A stretch of DNA of 64,000 bases from Pantoea sp. A4. Lineage in GTDB: Bacteria; Pseudomonadota; Gammaproteobacteria; Enterobacterales; Enterobacteriaceae. Under the pieces are notes generated by a model, which worked only from the letters and a program-made list of their open reading frames with translations, was not told where the DNA came from and ran no database searches. The stretch spans positions 22,429 to 86,428 of the forward strand of contig NZ_ALXE01000024.1 of NCBI RefSeq assembly GCF_000295955.2, read 5' to 3'. Every line of letters begins with the position of its first letter. The stretch's first letter is position 1. Shown here one piece after another: positions 54,735-62,984 of this stretch. Made by a program: the position numbers and the translations under genes.

Positions 54735-55160
54735 ATGCGTTTACTTCTCTCTTCATTACTGTGTGCCTCGATTTTACTGCCCCTGTCTACCTCTTACGCG
54801 CAGGTGATTACCAAAGAACAGCAGCAGCAGGTAGAAAAGAAAGCCCTCGGCGGCGGAAAAGGCACCGTTGATGCCGCTTTCGCCTTCACGCGTGATAAAG
54901 CAAAGCCTGATGAGGCGATCAAAGAGCTGAGCTGGCTGACTGTGAAACCCGGCGACTCCATCGGCTACCACCAGCACAAAGATAACGAAGATGCCTACAT
55001 CATCGTTTCTGGCGAAGGCACCTTCAAAGACACCGACGGTAAAGATTACCCAGTGAAAGCCGGGGACATCACTGTCGTGCGCAAAGGTGAATCCCACGGC
55101 CTGACCAACACCGGCAAAGTACCCTTGGTGATCGTGGATGTGATCGCAGCACAGCATTGA
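54735..55160 (+). CDS. Secreted cupin-domain protein
   Basis: 141 residues. Signal peptide 1-22 (ending T-S-Y-A-Q) and a single small beta-barrel cupin. Metal ligands are visible in G-Y-H-Q-H-K-D-N-E-D-A-Y (two His, one Glu) and a third His in G-E-S-H-G-L-T-N. Likely a periplasmic metal-binding cupin; enzymatic activity not assignable. It is the last gene before the integrated element. Confidence 0.8.
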   Translation: MRLLLSSLLCASILLPLSTSYAQVITKEQQQQVEKKALGGGKGTVDAAFAFTRDKAKPDEAIKELSWLTVKPGDSIGYHQHKDNEDAYIIVSGEGTFKDTDGKDYPVKAGDITVVRKGESHGLTNTGKVPLVIVDVIAAQH

Positions 55161-55274
55161 TTTTTGGTTTTTGGGGCAGCTTCGGTGGGGCTGTTCTGAA
55201 GCTGGTGATGGCTGGGGTTAGTGGGGGGGCTGAAAATCCCGCGCGACACTTTTGCGACACTCCGTACATCACCA

Positions 55275-55303
55275 ACAAAAAAGCCACCCATTAAGGTGGC
55301 TTT
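55275..55303 (-). terminator. Displaced terminator of the disrupted tRNA-Ile2 gene
   Basis: On the minus strand AAAGCCACC / GGTGGCTTT with a six-base loop and T6. It lies 27 bases beyond the CCA end of the tRNA half, so it was the original tRNA terminator. Confidence 0.75.
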
Positions 55304-55329
55304 AATCTGCTGATTTCACAGCTAAATTT

Positions 55330-55376
55330 TGGTGGCCCCTGCTGGGCTTGAACCAGCGACCAAGCGATTATGAGTC
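55330..55376 (-). other. 3' half of tRNA-Ile2 (CAU): attachment site
   Basis: Read on the minus strand, 47 bases run from GACTCATAATCG (CAT anticodon) through the T arm GCTGGTTCAAGCCCAGC to the acceptor strand and CCA. They match the E. coli ileX/ileY tRNA, which I recall, at all but one position. The 5' half is absent: sequence departs right after GACTC toward higher coordinates. This is the chromosomal remnant left when an element integrated into the tRNA; an intact tRNA should lie at the far end of the element, outside the window. Confidence 0.85.
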
Positions 55377-55534
55377 CCAATTTAAAATCTGATAAAACAG
55401 TAACTTATTGATTTTTATGTTTTCTTTAGGCCGAATGGTGATGAAAAGTGACTTATAGCGTTGCGCTCTGCTGCCACTTTGCTGCCAATTAAGTCATTAA
55501 GAAATAATGAATGGATGTCCTCTCAAATATTTAT

Positions 55535-57058
55535 TCATTTCTTAACGATTATATTGAGATTACTATCTAGATCTGAACGATTTGCTATAATTAATTTATC
55601 AACTAAATATTCTGCATTGTCAAAAACACTTATTTTTTTGATGGTAATTTTTACTGGTTTGCTTTCTGAGACAGGATCAGCCATATTCGATGCGTGGATC
55701 TTGATTTCTAAAGAACCAGAGGTTTTTTCTTTATCAAGGTCGAAAAACAAGTCAGTGAAAAATATTTCTTCATCATCTTGGTGACGCCACTGTTCGCATT
55801 CTAAAGAAAATGTTTTAACTGGAATTTCAGGGCGATTTTGATAATAGAAATTATTTGGTGATCTTGCGTTGCTATGTATTAAAGATGAGATATCTTTATG
55901 CCTTGGTATAGCTTGGGCGTAATTAAGTGGCATATCTCTTAAATTTGCTAGTCTATCGAAAATATTTCTCGTTTCCCACTCTCCTCTGGGAGCTTTTGGA
56001 GGTAGTGGAAGAGAAGGTCTTGAATTTATTTTTTCTTTTTCTTCGTTGTAAGGAGGTGGGGAAATGTAAAAATCACCCCTAGCAGTGAATGTTACTAAGG
56101 TATCCTCGGCTGGACGTGTACCGATGTTGGATAGTAACGCTTCGACCCTTGTAGGTATAATCGAGTTATTGAACTGTTTATGACACTCTTGTAGGTAAGC
56201 CTTACATTTCTGAATCCATTCTGGATATTTATCAACTCTGTATGTTGATATTTGTTCATCAGTGGCAGGAATGAATTTTTTTTCAATTCCCATCCCCATG
56301 CTCATTGCAAGATCATAAATAGACGTGGGTCTGTTTTTGTCTTCTTGGTTACCAAAATCTGTTTCTAATGGAATGTTATCAACAATCTTTTCAACTAAAA
56401 AAGATAGTTGTTCATCGGTTAATGGGTCATAAATAATCTTCTCTATATTTTTTATCTCGGATCCGTCTAACGTGTGATTCTTAAATTTAATGCTAACGAT
56501 AGGTTCTGTTTTTTTTAATCGTGATATTTCTGTTTTTAGTTTTGTTATCTCTTTATCTGATTCACTGGTCTCAGGAGCCATTAACCATTCATCTGGAATT
56601 GGGATGAATTCGACTCCAACCATAGCAGCTGAAGCCATAGGCCCTGTATCATGTGTGAGAAGAAATGCCTTTTTATTATTATGTGGATCAGAAAAAGAAG
56701 ACACGATACCAACGAGTTGGTCATCTCTTTCGCTATATGTTAGCTGATCTGATAGGGATTCATCAGGTTTTATATCTTGTCTGATGTATAATCGAACAAT
56801 AGGTTTTTTACTAAGTACTTCTCGATATTTTTCTTCAGAAAGGAGTATTTCTCGGAACATACTAGAGGTGGCTCTCGCTCGCTTGGCTAGTCTTGTATTG
56901 CCACCACCTTTTTGTCTGTCTATTTCTGCTTGTACAGGGCGAGAAATTATCAAACATACCTCATCATAGTCATTCCACTTCGACCAGTTGATTTCATTAA
57001 TTGGTTTGCATTGAATGAATAAATTAGTATCGGGAAATAGATAAACTTTTGAGTTCAC
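55535..57058 (-). CDS. PIN-domain protein with large uncharacterised C-terminal region
   Basis: 507 residues from a GTG. The N-terminal ~165 residues form a PIN nuclease: F-P-D-T-N (Asp10), Q-A-E-I-D (Glu45), S-E-R-D-D-Q (Asp112/113) and T-H-D-T-G (Asp137), the full acidic set. A short coiled coil follows (about 168-190), then about 320 residues I cannot assign, including a Pro-rich stretch (P-S-L-P-L-P-P-K-A-P). Strongly AT-rich codon use. It sits alone between the attachment site and the integrase, a place where mobile elements carry defence genes; no antitoxin is visible. Role as an RNase in defence is inference. Confidence 0.75.
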   Translation of the reverse strand: MNSKVYLFPDTNLFIQCKPINEINWSKWNDYDEVCLIISRPVQAEIDRQKGGGNTRLAKRARATSSMFREILLSEEKYREVLSKKPIVRLYIRQDIKPDESLSDQLTYSERDDQLVGIVSSFSDPHNNKKAFLLTHDTGPMASAAMVGVEFIPIPDEWLMAPETSESDKEITKLKTEISRLKKTEPIVSIKFKNHTLDGSEIKNIEKIIYDPLTDEQLSFLVEKIVDNIPLETDFGNQEDKNRPTSIYDLAMSMGMGIEKKFIPATDEQISTYRVDKYPEWIQKCKAYLQECHKQFNNSIIPTRVEALLSNIGTRPAEDTLVTFTARGDFYISPPPYNEEKEKINSRPSLPLPPKAPRGEWETRNIFDRLANLRDMPLNYAQAIPRHKDISSLIHSNARSPNNFYYQNRPEIPVKTFSLECEQWRHQDDEEIFFTDLFFDLDKEKTSGSLEIKIHASNMADPVSESKPVKITIKKISVFDNAEYLVDKLIIANRSDLDSNLNIIVKK

Positions 57059-57088
57059 GGTTTTATTCCATTGGTTTTTGAGTTTTAG

Positions 57089-57999
57089 CTATTTTTGCAT
57101 ATGATCCAAGGGATTAAGCAGCATAGCCTCTGAAAGGTGGTCAGGAGCAAAATGTGCATATCTCATAGTAACCTTGATATCTGTATGACCTAATATCCGC
57201 TGAAGTACCAGAATATTGCCACCATTCATCATGAAGTGAGAAGCGAAAGTATGGCGCAAAACGTGCGTAAGCTGCCCAGCTGGCGTCTCGATACCGGCGC
57301 GTTGCATGGCCTTTCTGAAGGCTGAGTAGCATGGTTTAAAGAGCAACTGCGCTTTTCTGCTGGATGGCAGATCAGCCTGTAATTTTTCAGTTATCGGCAC
57401 CGCGCGGTTTTTCTTGCCTTGAGTTTTCATGTAGATGATCTGACCGGCGCGGATTAGGTTTCCCTTCAAACCTTCCGCTTCACTCTAGCGTGCTTCAGGT
57501 GTCAGGCATATTTTTACTACAGCTATTAAATCTTTATAACGGCTTTTTTCGTATTCGGCTAGTAATGTGTGTATTTCTTCAATCGTGAGATAAGCCATCT
57601 CTGACTCACCGATATTAAATTCACTTACATTTTCAAGTGGATTAGGGACGGTTCATTCATCCAGTCGGCGTAGTTCATTGAACATCGCTCTGAAATAAGC
57701 CAGCTCAAGATTAACGGTGCGGGGGGTACTGTCTTCACTCGACTTGAACGGGTGATCTTCCCACTCAGTCGCTGCTCACGATAGGCCGCGAAAATCTTCG
57801 CGTTGAATTCTGTTGCCAGCGGGTTTCCCATCTCGTCGCATGCGAATGTCATCGTAGTCTGACGTTTCTCACCATCAGCTAAAGTGATGCCGTGAGAGTT
57901 AAACCACTGTTCGACTAAGTCAATGACTCTACGCTTATCAGTTTTTTTGCCTGGCCATGGCTTGGAGTGGGTAATGCACTTATTAAAGCCACCATTCAT
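57089..57999 (-). pseudogene. int: Degenerate P2-type tyrosine recombinase (integrase)
   Basis: Reading toward lower coordinates: an N-terminal part (57999-57727) with the P2-Int core-binding domain (D-K-R-R-V-I-D-L-V-E-Q-W-F); a frameshift at the G6 run 57721-57726, where one more base restores the frame; TGA at 57653-57655 in place of a Trp codon (L-D-E-W); TAG at 57485-57487 in place of the Trp in A-R-W-S-E-A-E; then an intact catalytic domain (L-R-H-T-F-A-S-H, L-G-H, M-R-Y-A-H-F-A). About 50 N-terminal residues are missing: similarity stops at the hsdM repeat edge at 57993. Not functional. Confidence 0.88.
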
Positions 58000-59008
58000 T
58001 TCTATGTCCTCTATCGTTTGCGATAGTCTTCGTAGCAGGTATTATTTTGCACACTGCATTCCAAAATTGAATTTTTGCATGTGCACATTTGCACAATGGA
58101 CGCTATCTCCCCGAGGGCTTCATGACTAACACTAACGTCTCTCAAACGGCTGCCTTTATCTGGTCGGTGACCGATCTGCTGCGCGGTGATTTCAAGCAGT
58201 CTCAGTACGGGAGCGTGATCCTACCCTTTACGCTGCTGCGTCGCCTTGAGTGTGTATTAGCAGAGACCAAAGACGCGATTGTGGCGAAATATGATGAATT
58301 AAAAACCAGCCCACTGCCGGAGGATGCCAAAGAGAAATTTCTGCTGCGCGCCAGCACACTTTCCTTCTTCAACACCTCGAAGATAGATCTGGCCAAGATG
58401 GATCAGCACGACATCAAAGCCAACCTGGAAAGCTACGTACAAACGTTCTCCCCGGACGCGCGTGAGATCTTTGAACACTTCAAATTCAGTGAGCTTGTCA
58501 GCCTGCTGGAAGATGCCAACCTGCTGTTCAAAGTGGTGAAGAAATTTGCCACCACCGATCTTAGCCCAACAGCGATCTCCAACTATGAAATGGGCCTGGT
58601 GTTTGAAGAGCTTATCCGTCGTTTCGCAGAAAGCTCTAACGAGACTGCTGGTGAGCACTTCACTCCACGCGATATCGTGCGTATGACCACCTCGCTGGTG
58701 TTTATGGAAGATGACGAAGCGCTGACGCAGGACGGTATCATCCGCACCATTTATGACCCGACGGCCGGTACCGGCGGCTTCCTTTCTGCGGGCGTGGAAT
58801 ATGTTCATGAGCTGAACCCTAACGCGGTCATGCATGCTTTTGGTCAGGAGCTCAATCCGGAATCCTACGCTATCTGTAAAGCCGATATGCTCATCAAAGG
58901 CCAGGACGTCAGCCGTATTAAGCTGGGTAACACCCTCTCTAACGACAAGCTGCCACAGGACCAGTTCGACTACATGCTTTGCAACCCACCGTTTGGCGTG
59001 GACTGGAA
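57993..59008 (+). repeat. Direct repeat copy A (hsdM upstream region and 5' half)
   Basis: Aligns without gaps to 62985-64000 at an offset of 4992 bases: 129 bases before the start codon plus at least 887 bases of coding sequence. Upstream of 57993 and 62985 the two flanks are unrelated. Upstream part is more diverged than the coding part. Confidence 0.88.
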
Positions 59009-61661
59009 GAAGATTGAGGGTGAGATTAACGACGAACATACGCAGAAAGGCTTTAACGGTCGCTTTGGTCCGGGCCTGCCGCGTGTTTCCGACGGCTCGC
59101 TGCTGTTCCTGATGCACCTGATCAGCAAAATGCGCGACAACCACAATGTGGACGGCAGCGTGAGCAACGGCGGGCGGATCGGGATTATCCTTAACGGCTC
59201 TCCACTGTTTACCGGCGGGGCGGGCAGCGGTGAAAGTGAAATCCGTCGCTACATTCTGGAAGCCGATTTGCTGGAAGGCATTGTCGCGCTGCCAACGGAC
59301 ATGTTCTACAACACCGGCATTGCCACCTACATCTGGATCCTCTCCAACAAAAAAGCACCTGAGCGTAAAGGCAAAGTACAGTTGATTGATGGCACCAACT
59401 TGTGCGGCAAAATGCGTAAATCGCTGGGTTCTAAGCGTAACCTGATAGGCGAAGACGACATCAAGTTGATAACGCAGACCTTTGGTGAGTTTGAAGTGGT
59501 AGATACCACTACCCTAGAAGAACTGGGTCTGGAAAAAGACGCCGAGCAAAAATCCAGCCGTGGCCGCCAGCCAGCGACGGCTAAAACTGAAACGCCGAAA
59601 ACCTTCGCCAGTAAAATATTTAACAGCACCGACTTTGGCTATCGCCGCCTGACCATTGAGCGCCCGCTGCGTTTATCTGCTCAGGTGACGGATGAGGCGA
59701 TTGCGACTTTGCGTTTTGCGCCGAAGCCTTTTAACGCGCCGATGGAACGCCTGTATGAAGAGTTCACACCCCAATGGCAGGAAAATAGTTATGGTGATTT
59801 CTCCGAGCTGGAAACCGATGCACGTGCTATCATCAAAGCCGAATTTGCTGAATTAAAAGAGAAACAAATTAAAGATCTGCTCGATAGCAAACTGTGGCTG
59901 GCGCAGCGCGGGTTGATGGAAAAAGCACAGCAGATTCAGGAGGCACTGGGTACGCAGGCGGGTGGCAAAACGCTGATGAGTAATGACTTTAACCAGTTCC
60001 AGCTGACCCTGAAAGGAGCCATCAAAACGGCTGGCGTGAAGCTGGATGTAAAAGAGAATAAGCAGTTTATCGATGCCACCACCACGAAAAACCCGGATGC
60101 CGAGCCGGTAGTGAAGAAAGTGTTGAAAGAAGCCGCCCAGCCGCTTTACGGGGCATTTGAGTACAAAGGCAAAGTGGTGGAGTTTGAACAAGACGGCGAG
60201 CTACGTGATAACGAAAACGTACCGCTGAACCCGGCGATACCCACCAGTGACCTGATTGAAAATTACTTAAAATCAGAAGTGCTGCCATTGGTAGCTTATT
60301 CTTGGATTAATGCCGAAAAGAGAGATAATAAAGATAATAATGTCGGGGTAGTTGGTTATGAGATTAACTTTCATTCCTGTTTTCAACGAAAACGCTATAG
60401 AGATAAGCTTCTTCAAGGAAAAATAGTTCGTTTAAAAGAAATAGTGAAAAAAAACAATTCCGGGTCTTACGTATTAGATCAATTTACTGGAAGGATAAAT
60501 GAATTCTCTTCCTTAAGTGAAAAGAGAATAGCACTCAATCCAGTTCGCTTTGATTTTCACAATGAAACTCTCCTCCCTGATTTTTATAATATACTTTTAC
60601 AACAGGAAGAAGGTGTAGACTGGCTTAGAAATAACTTCAATCCCCTTTGTCATTATTCAATGAATATATCAATGTCAGCATGGCTAAATACGAGGATCTC
60701 GCTTCCAGTCGTAGGTAATCAGTCAAGGTTAATAGAGTTATGGAATGAGTGTGAGGCAGTATTGTCTCGGGTCTCTTTAATTAAAAAATCTGTTTTTTCA
60801 AATTTTAATTCGGCACAAGAACAATTATTACCATATCAAAGTGTTGCGCAAAGATATGAACAAGAATTCTCAGCGATGCTGCCTACACCTTTAGCCATTC
60901 TGTGGGAGTTAGCAGAGTCAAAATTTAATAATAGGGAGAGGTGTGAGGCTTTTATCAAGTTTTTTGAATATCTTGGTTTGTATTTCGTTTCATTTATTTT
61001 TGGTTATAAAAAGCCGTCAATAGGATTTTTTTGTAGAAAGAAAAAAGACTTGCCAGATATCACAATGGCCTTTGGCTATAATCGAATTAATGATTATAAA
61101 AATATGTTTGATTTAAGTGATGGTAATGTCAGCTTGATATGTAGTGACGAGATTGTAAACATTCTCCATGAAGCTACTAAGCTACGAAATGATATTTCTC
61201 ATAGAGGGTTGCCGTCTACTATAGCTGTAAATTCAACTAAAGAACTTGTTGAGCGTTTAGTTAATCGTATGCAACTTGAATGTCGAGAGTTTTTTGAAAT
61301 TACCACTCTTATAAGACCAATTCAAGCAAAATTCGATGGAAGTGGTTTTTTGAATGAAGTTGAGGTTCTTAAAGGGTTGGGAATTAACCCGAGTAAAACC
61401 ACACAATTCAAGACTTCTGAGCCTATGATATCCGGAGAGTTATATCTTGCACATAGTGATTTAGCGGGCAATGAAAATATAATCGTAACAAAAATTTTTC
61501 CTTTGATGGTCATGAGAGAAACTTTACCTGAAAGTGATATAATGGGTTTTTACTTCTACAGTGACATTTTTGACGATAATATTCGTTTTGTTTGTCCTTA
61601 TCCTAACGTTACAACTTACACATTTATTGAGAAAAAAATTATTACAGATAGCCTGGGGTGA
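58122..61661 (+). CDS. N6-adenine DNA methyltransferase (HsdM-like) fused to TRD-like and HEPN-like C-terminal regions
   Basis: 1179 residues from ATG 58122 (GAGGG upstream; the frame opens 11 codons earlier). Residues 1-745 are a typical HsdM: helical N-terminus, motif [10 protein letters not shown] at 212-220, catalytic N-P-P-F at 288-291, and the V-G-V-V-G-Y-E-I segment that normally comes about 50 residues before an HsdM stop. Instead the frame continues for about 430 residues of AT-rich sequence. These show a target-recognition-like segment ([15 protein letters not shown]) near 850 and a helical region with R-N-D-I-S-H at 1022-1027, the R-x4-H motif of HEPN nucleases. No hsdS or hsdR is adjacent. 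The fusion may be natural or made by recombination. Confidence 0.8.
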   Translation: MTNTNVSQTAAFIWSVTDLLRGDFKQSQYGSVILPFTLLRRLECVLAETKDAIVAKYDELKTSPLPEDAKEKFLLRASTLSFFNTSKIDLAKMDQHDIKANLESYVQTFSPDAREIFEHFKFSELVSLLEDANLLFKVVKKFATTDLSPTAISNYEMGLVFEELIRRFAESSNETAGEHFTPRDIVRMTTSLVFMEDDEALTQDGIIRTIYDPTAGTGGFLSAGVEYVHELNPNAVMHAFGQELNPESYAICKADMLIKGQDVSRIKLGNTLSNDKLPQDQFDYMLCNPPFGVDWKKIEGEINDEHTQKGFNGRFGPGLPRVSDGSLLFLMHLISKMRDNHNVDGSVSNGGRIGIILNGSPLFTGGAGSGESEIRRYILEADLLEGIVALPTDMFYNTGIATYIWILSNKKAPERKGKVQLIDGTNLCGKMRKSLGSKRNLIGEDDIKLITQTFGEFEVVDTTTLEELGLEKDAEQKSSRGRQPATAKTETPKTFASKIFNSTDFGYRRLTIERPLRLSAQVTDEAIATLRFAPKPFNAPMERLYEEFTPQWQENSYGDFSELETDARAIIKAEFAELKEKQIKDLLDSKLWLAQRGLMEKAQQIQEALGTQAGGKTLMSNDFNQFQLTLKGAIKTAGVKLDVKENKQFIDATTTKNPDAEPVVKKVLKEAAQPLYGAFEYKGKVVEFEQDGELRDNENVPLNPAIPTSDLIENYLKSEVLPLVAYSWINAEKRDNKDNNVGVVGYEINFHSCFQRKRYRDKLLQGKIVRLKEIVKKNNSGSYVLDQFTGRINEFSSLSEKRIALNPVRFDFHNETLLPDFYNILLQQEEGVDWLRNNFNPLCHYSMNISMSAWLNTRISLPVVGNQSRLIELWNECEAVLSRVSLIKKSVFSNFNSAQEQLLPYQSVAQRYEQEFSAMLPTPLAILWELAESKFNNRERCEAFIKFFEYLGLYFVSFIFGYKKPSIGFFCRKKKDLPDITMAFGYNRINDYKNMFDLSDGNVSLICSDEIVNILHEATKLRNDISHRGLPSTIAVNSTKELVERLVNRMQLECREFFEITTLIRPIQAKFDGSGFLNEVEVLKGLGINPSKTTQFKTSEPMISGELYLAHSDLAGNENIIVTKIFPLMVMRETLPESDIMGFYFYSDIFDDNIRFVCPYPNVTTYTFIEKKIITDSLG

Positions 61662-61828
61662 ATTGCCTTGCATAGTTAGGATCTCTGATAAAAAATTAGA
61701 TTTATCACTAGTTATTTCCTCAAAAAAATAAATCTTGGGATATGAGGACATTCAGTGTAATGCGTTTGACGCCTGCAGCTAACAAGCTTATGATCCAGCT
61801 TAATTTCTTTTCCGCATAAGGGACAGAT

Positions 61829-62842
61829 ATGGGTAACAGAATGTGGATGATTCGCGGCGATGGTGGCAAACTCTATGACGATTTTCGCGATAAACAAATT
61901 GTAGGTATTGGTTGGTCGCAACTGGCTCCATTGGTCAAATCCGGCCTGACCCGATCCCAGTTACTCGCCTTATACCAGAAAGTAGATCCCTTAACGAAGC
62001 TGGGAAGTGCCCGTTCTGGTGCATCACAGGTCTGGCGTTTTGTGAATGAAATCCAAAAGGGTGATTGGGTTATTACCTATTCGCCAGCCAATCGTACTTA
62101 TCTGTTAGGCAAAGTTACTTCCGACTTCCAATATCATCCAGAATGGGTGGAGGAGGGGATGGGGATTGCTCGACAGGTTAAATGGAATACTGAAGAAATC
62201 GACCGCGATCGTTTGACTGTTGCGACCAAAAATACACTGGGCTCTACGCTGACAGTTTTCCAGCTTCCAGAGTATGCGCTAATAGAGCTTTTACAGGATA
62301 AGAAATCCGCAGTAGTCGTTATTACTCAGAATTCAGTTCGAATGGATGAGGATGAAGTTGTTTCAGATCCGCTTCGTGATATGGAAATGCTTGCGTTTGA
62401 GGGTATTAAAGATCGTATTAACTCACTTGACTGGGATGAGATGCAGGACCTTGTTGCCGGCGTCTTACGCAGCATGGGATATAAAACTCAGGTGTCTCCT
62501 GCTGGAGCCGATAGGGGTAAAGACATCATCGCTTCACCTGATGGATTTGGCTTTGAAAATCCTCGTATTATCGTTGAGGTAAAACACCGCAGAGAACAGA
62601 TGGGAAGTCAGCAAATCCGTAGCTTTATTGGCGGCCGTCATAAAGACGACCGTGGGCTTTATGTCAGTACCGGTGGCTTCACTAAGGATGCTCGTTATGA
62701 AGCCGATCGTTCGACGATACCGCTGACGCTTTGGACGCTAGATGACCTTGTCAGAGCGCTTATCGAAAACTATGAGCAAGTCGATATTGACACTAAGTTG
62801 CTGGTGCCTCTCAAAAAAACCTATATTCCCGCCAAAACTTAG
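61829..62842 (+). CDS. EVE-like plus Mrr-type restriction endonuclease (type IV)
   Basis: 337 residues. Residues 1-155 resemble an EVE/YTH-type modified-base reader (M-W-M-I-R-G-D-G-G at the start, G-D-W-V-I-T-Y near 78). Residues about 195-330 are an Mrr catalytic domain with the PD-(D/E)xK set: Glu204, Asp232 in R-G-K-D-I, Glu250 and Lys252 in V-E-V-K-H. Such enzymes cut DNA carrying modified bases. Ribosome site AAGGGA five bases upstream. It follows the methyltransferase chimera by 167 bases, with a short Cys-rich frame on the other strand between them. Confidence 0.85.
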   Translation: MGNRMWMIRGDGGKLYDDFRDKQIVGIGWSQLAPLVKSGLTRSQLLALYQKVDPLTKLGSARSGASQVWRFVNEIQKGDWVITYSPANRTYLLGKVTSDFQYHPEWVEEGMGIARQVKWNTEEIDRDRLTVATKNTLGSTLTVFQLPEYALIELLQDKKSAVVVITQNSVRMDEDEVVSDPLRDMEMLAFEGIKDRINSLDWDEMQDLVAGVLRSMGYKTQVSPAGADRGKDIIASPDGFGFENPRIIVEVKHRREQMGSQQIRSFIGGRHKDDRGLYVSTGGFTKDARYEADRSTIPLTLWTLDDLVRALIENYEQVDIDTKLLVPLKKTYIPAKT

Positions 62843-62871
62843 TTTCGACAGCGGTTAAGATGCATGATTGG

Positions 62872-62892
62872 GTCGCCTAAAGGCGGCTTTTT
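62872..62892 (+). terminator. Terminator after the Mrr-type gene
   Basis: GTCGCC / GGCGGC stem (one G-T pair) with a TAAA loop and T5, 30 bases after the stop. Confidence 0.75.
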
Positions 62893-62984
62893 GTCCGGCA
62901 TTAAGCGTTTATTAATCTCATTGAATGTAGATGGACATTAACCTGACACACCCACCGCTCTCCTCAACTGTTTCTCACTCGCAG

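Noticed and set aside
55330..55376. A complete tRNA gene, or tRNA-Met
   Set aside because: The 5' half (D arm and acceptor strand) is missing. The T arm and acceptor match tRNA-Ile2 (CAU) rather than either tRNA-Met.
57089..57999. Two separate small integrase genes
   Set aside because: The fragments and the stretch between them read as one P2-type integrase once the frameshift and two stops are allowed for.
58299..59144. Long minus-strand frame of 281 codons inside the hsdM-like gene
   Set aside because: It is a mirror of a strongly coding plus-strand methyltransferase; the translated sequence shows no family pattern.
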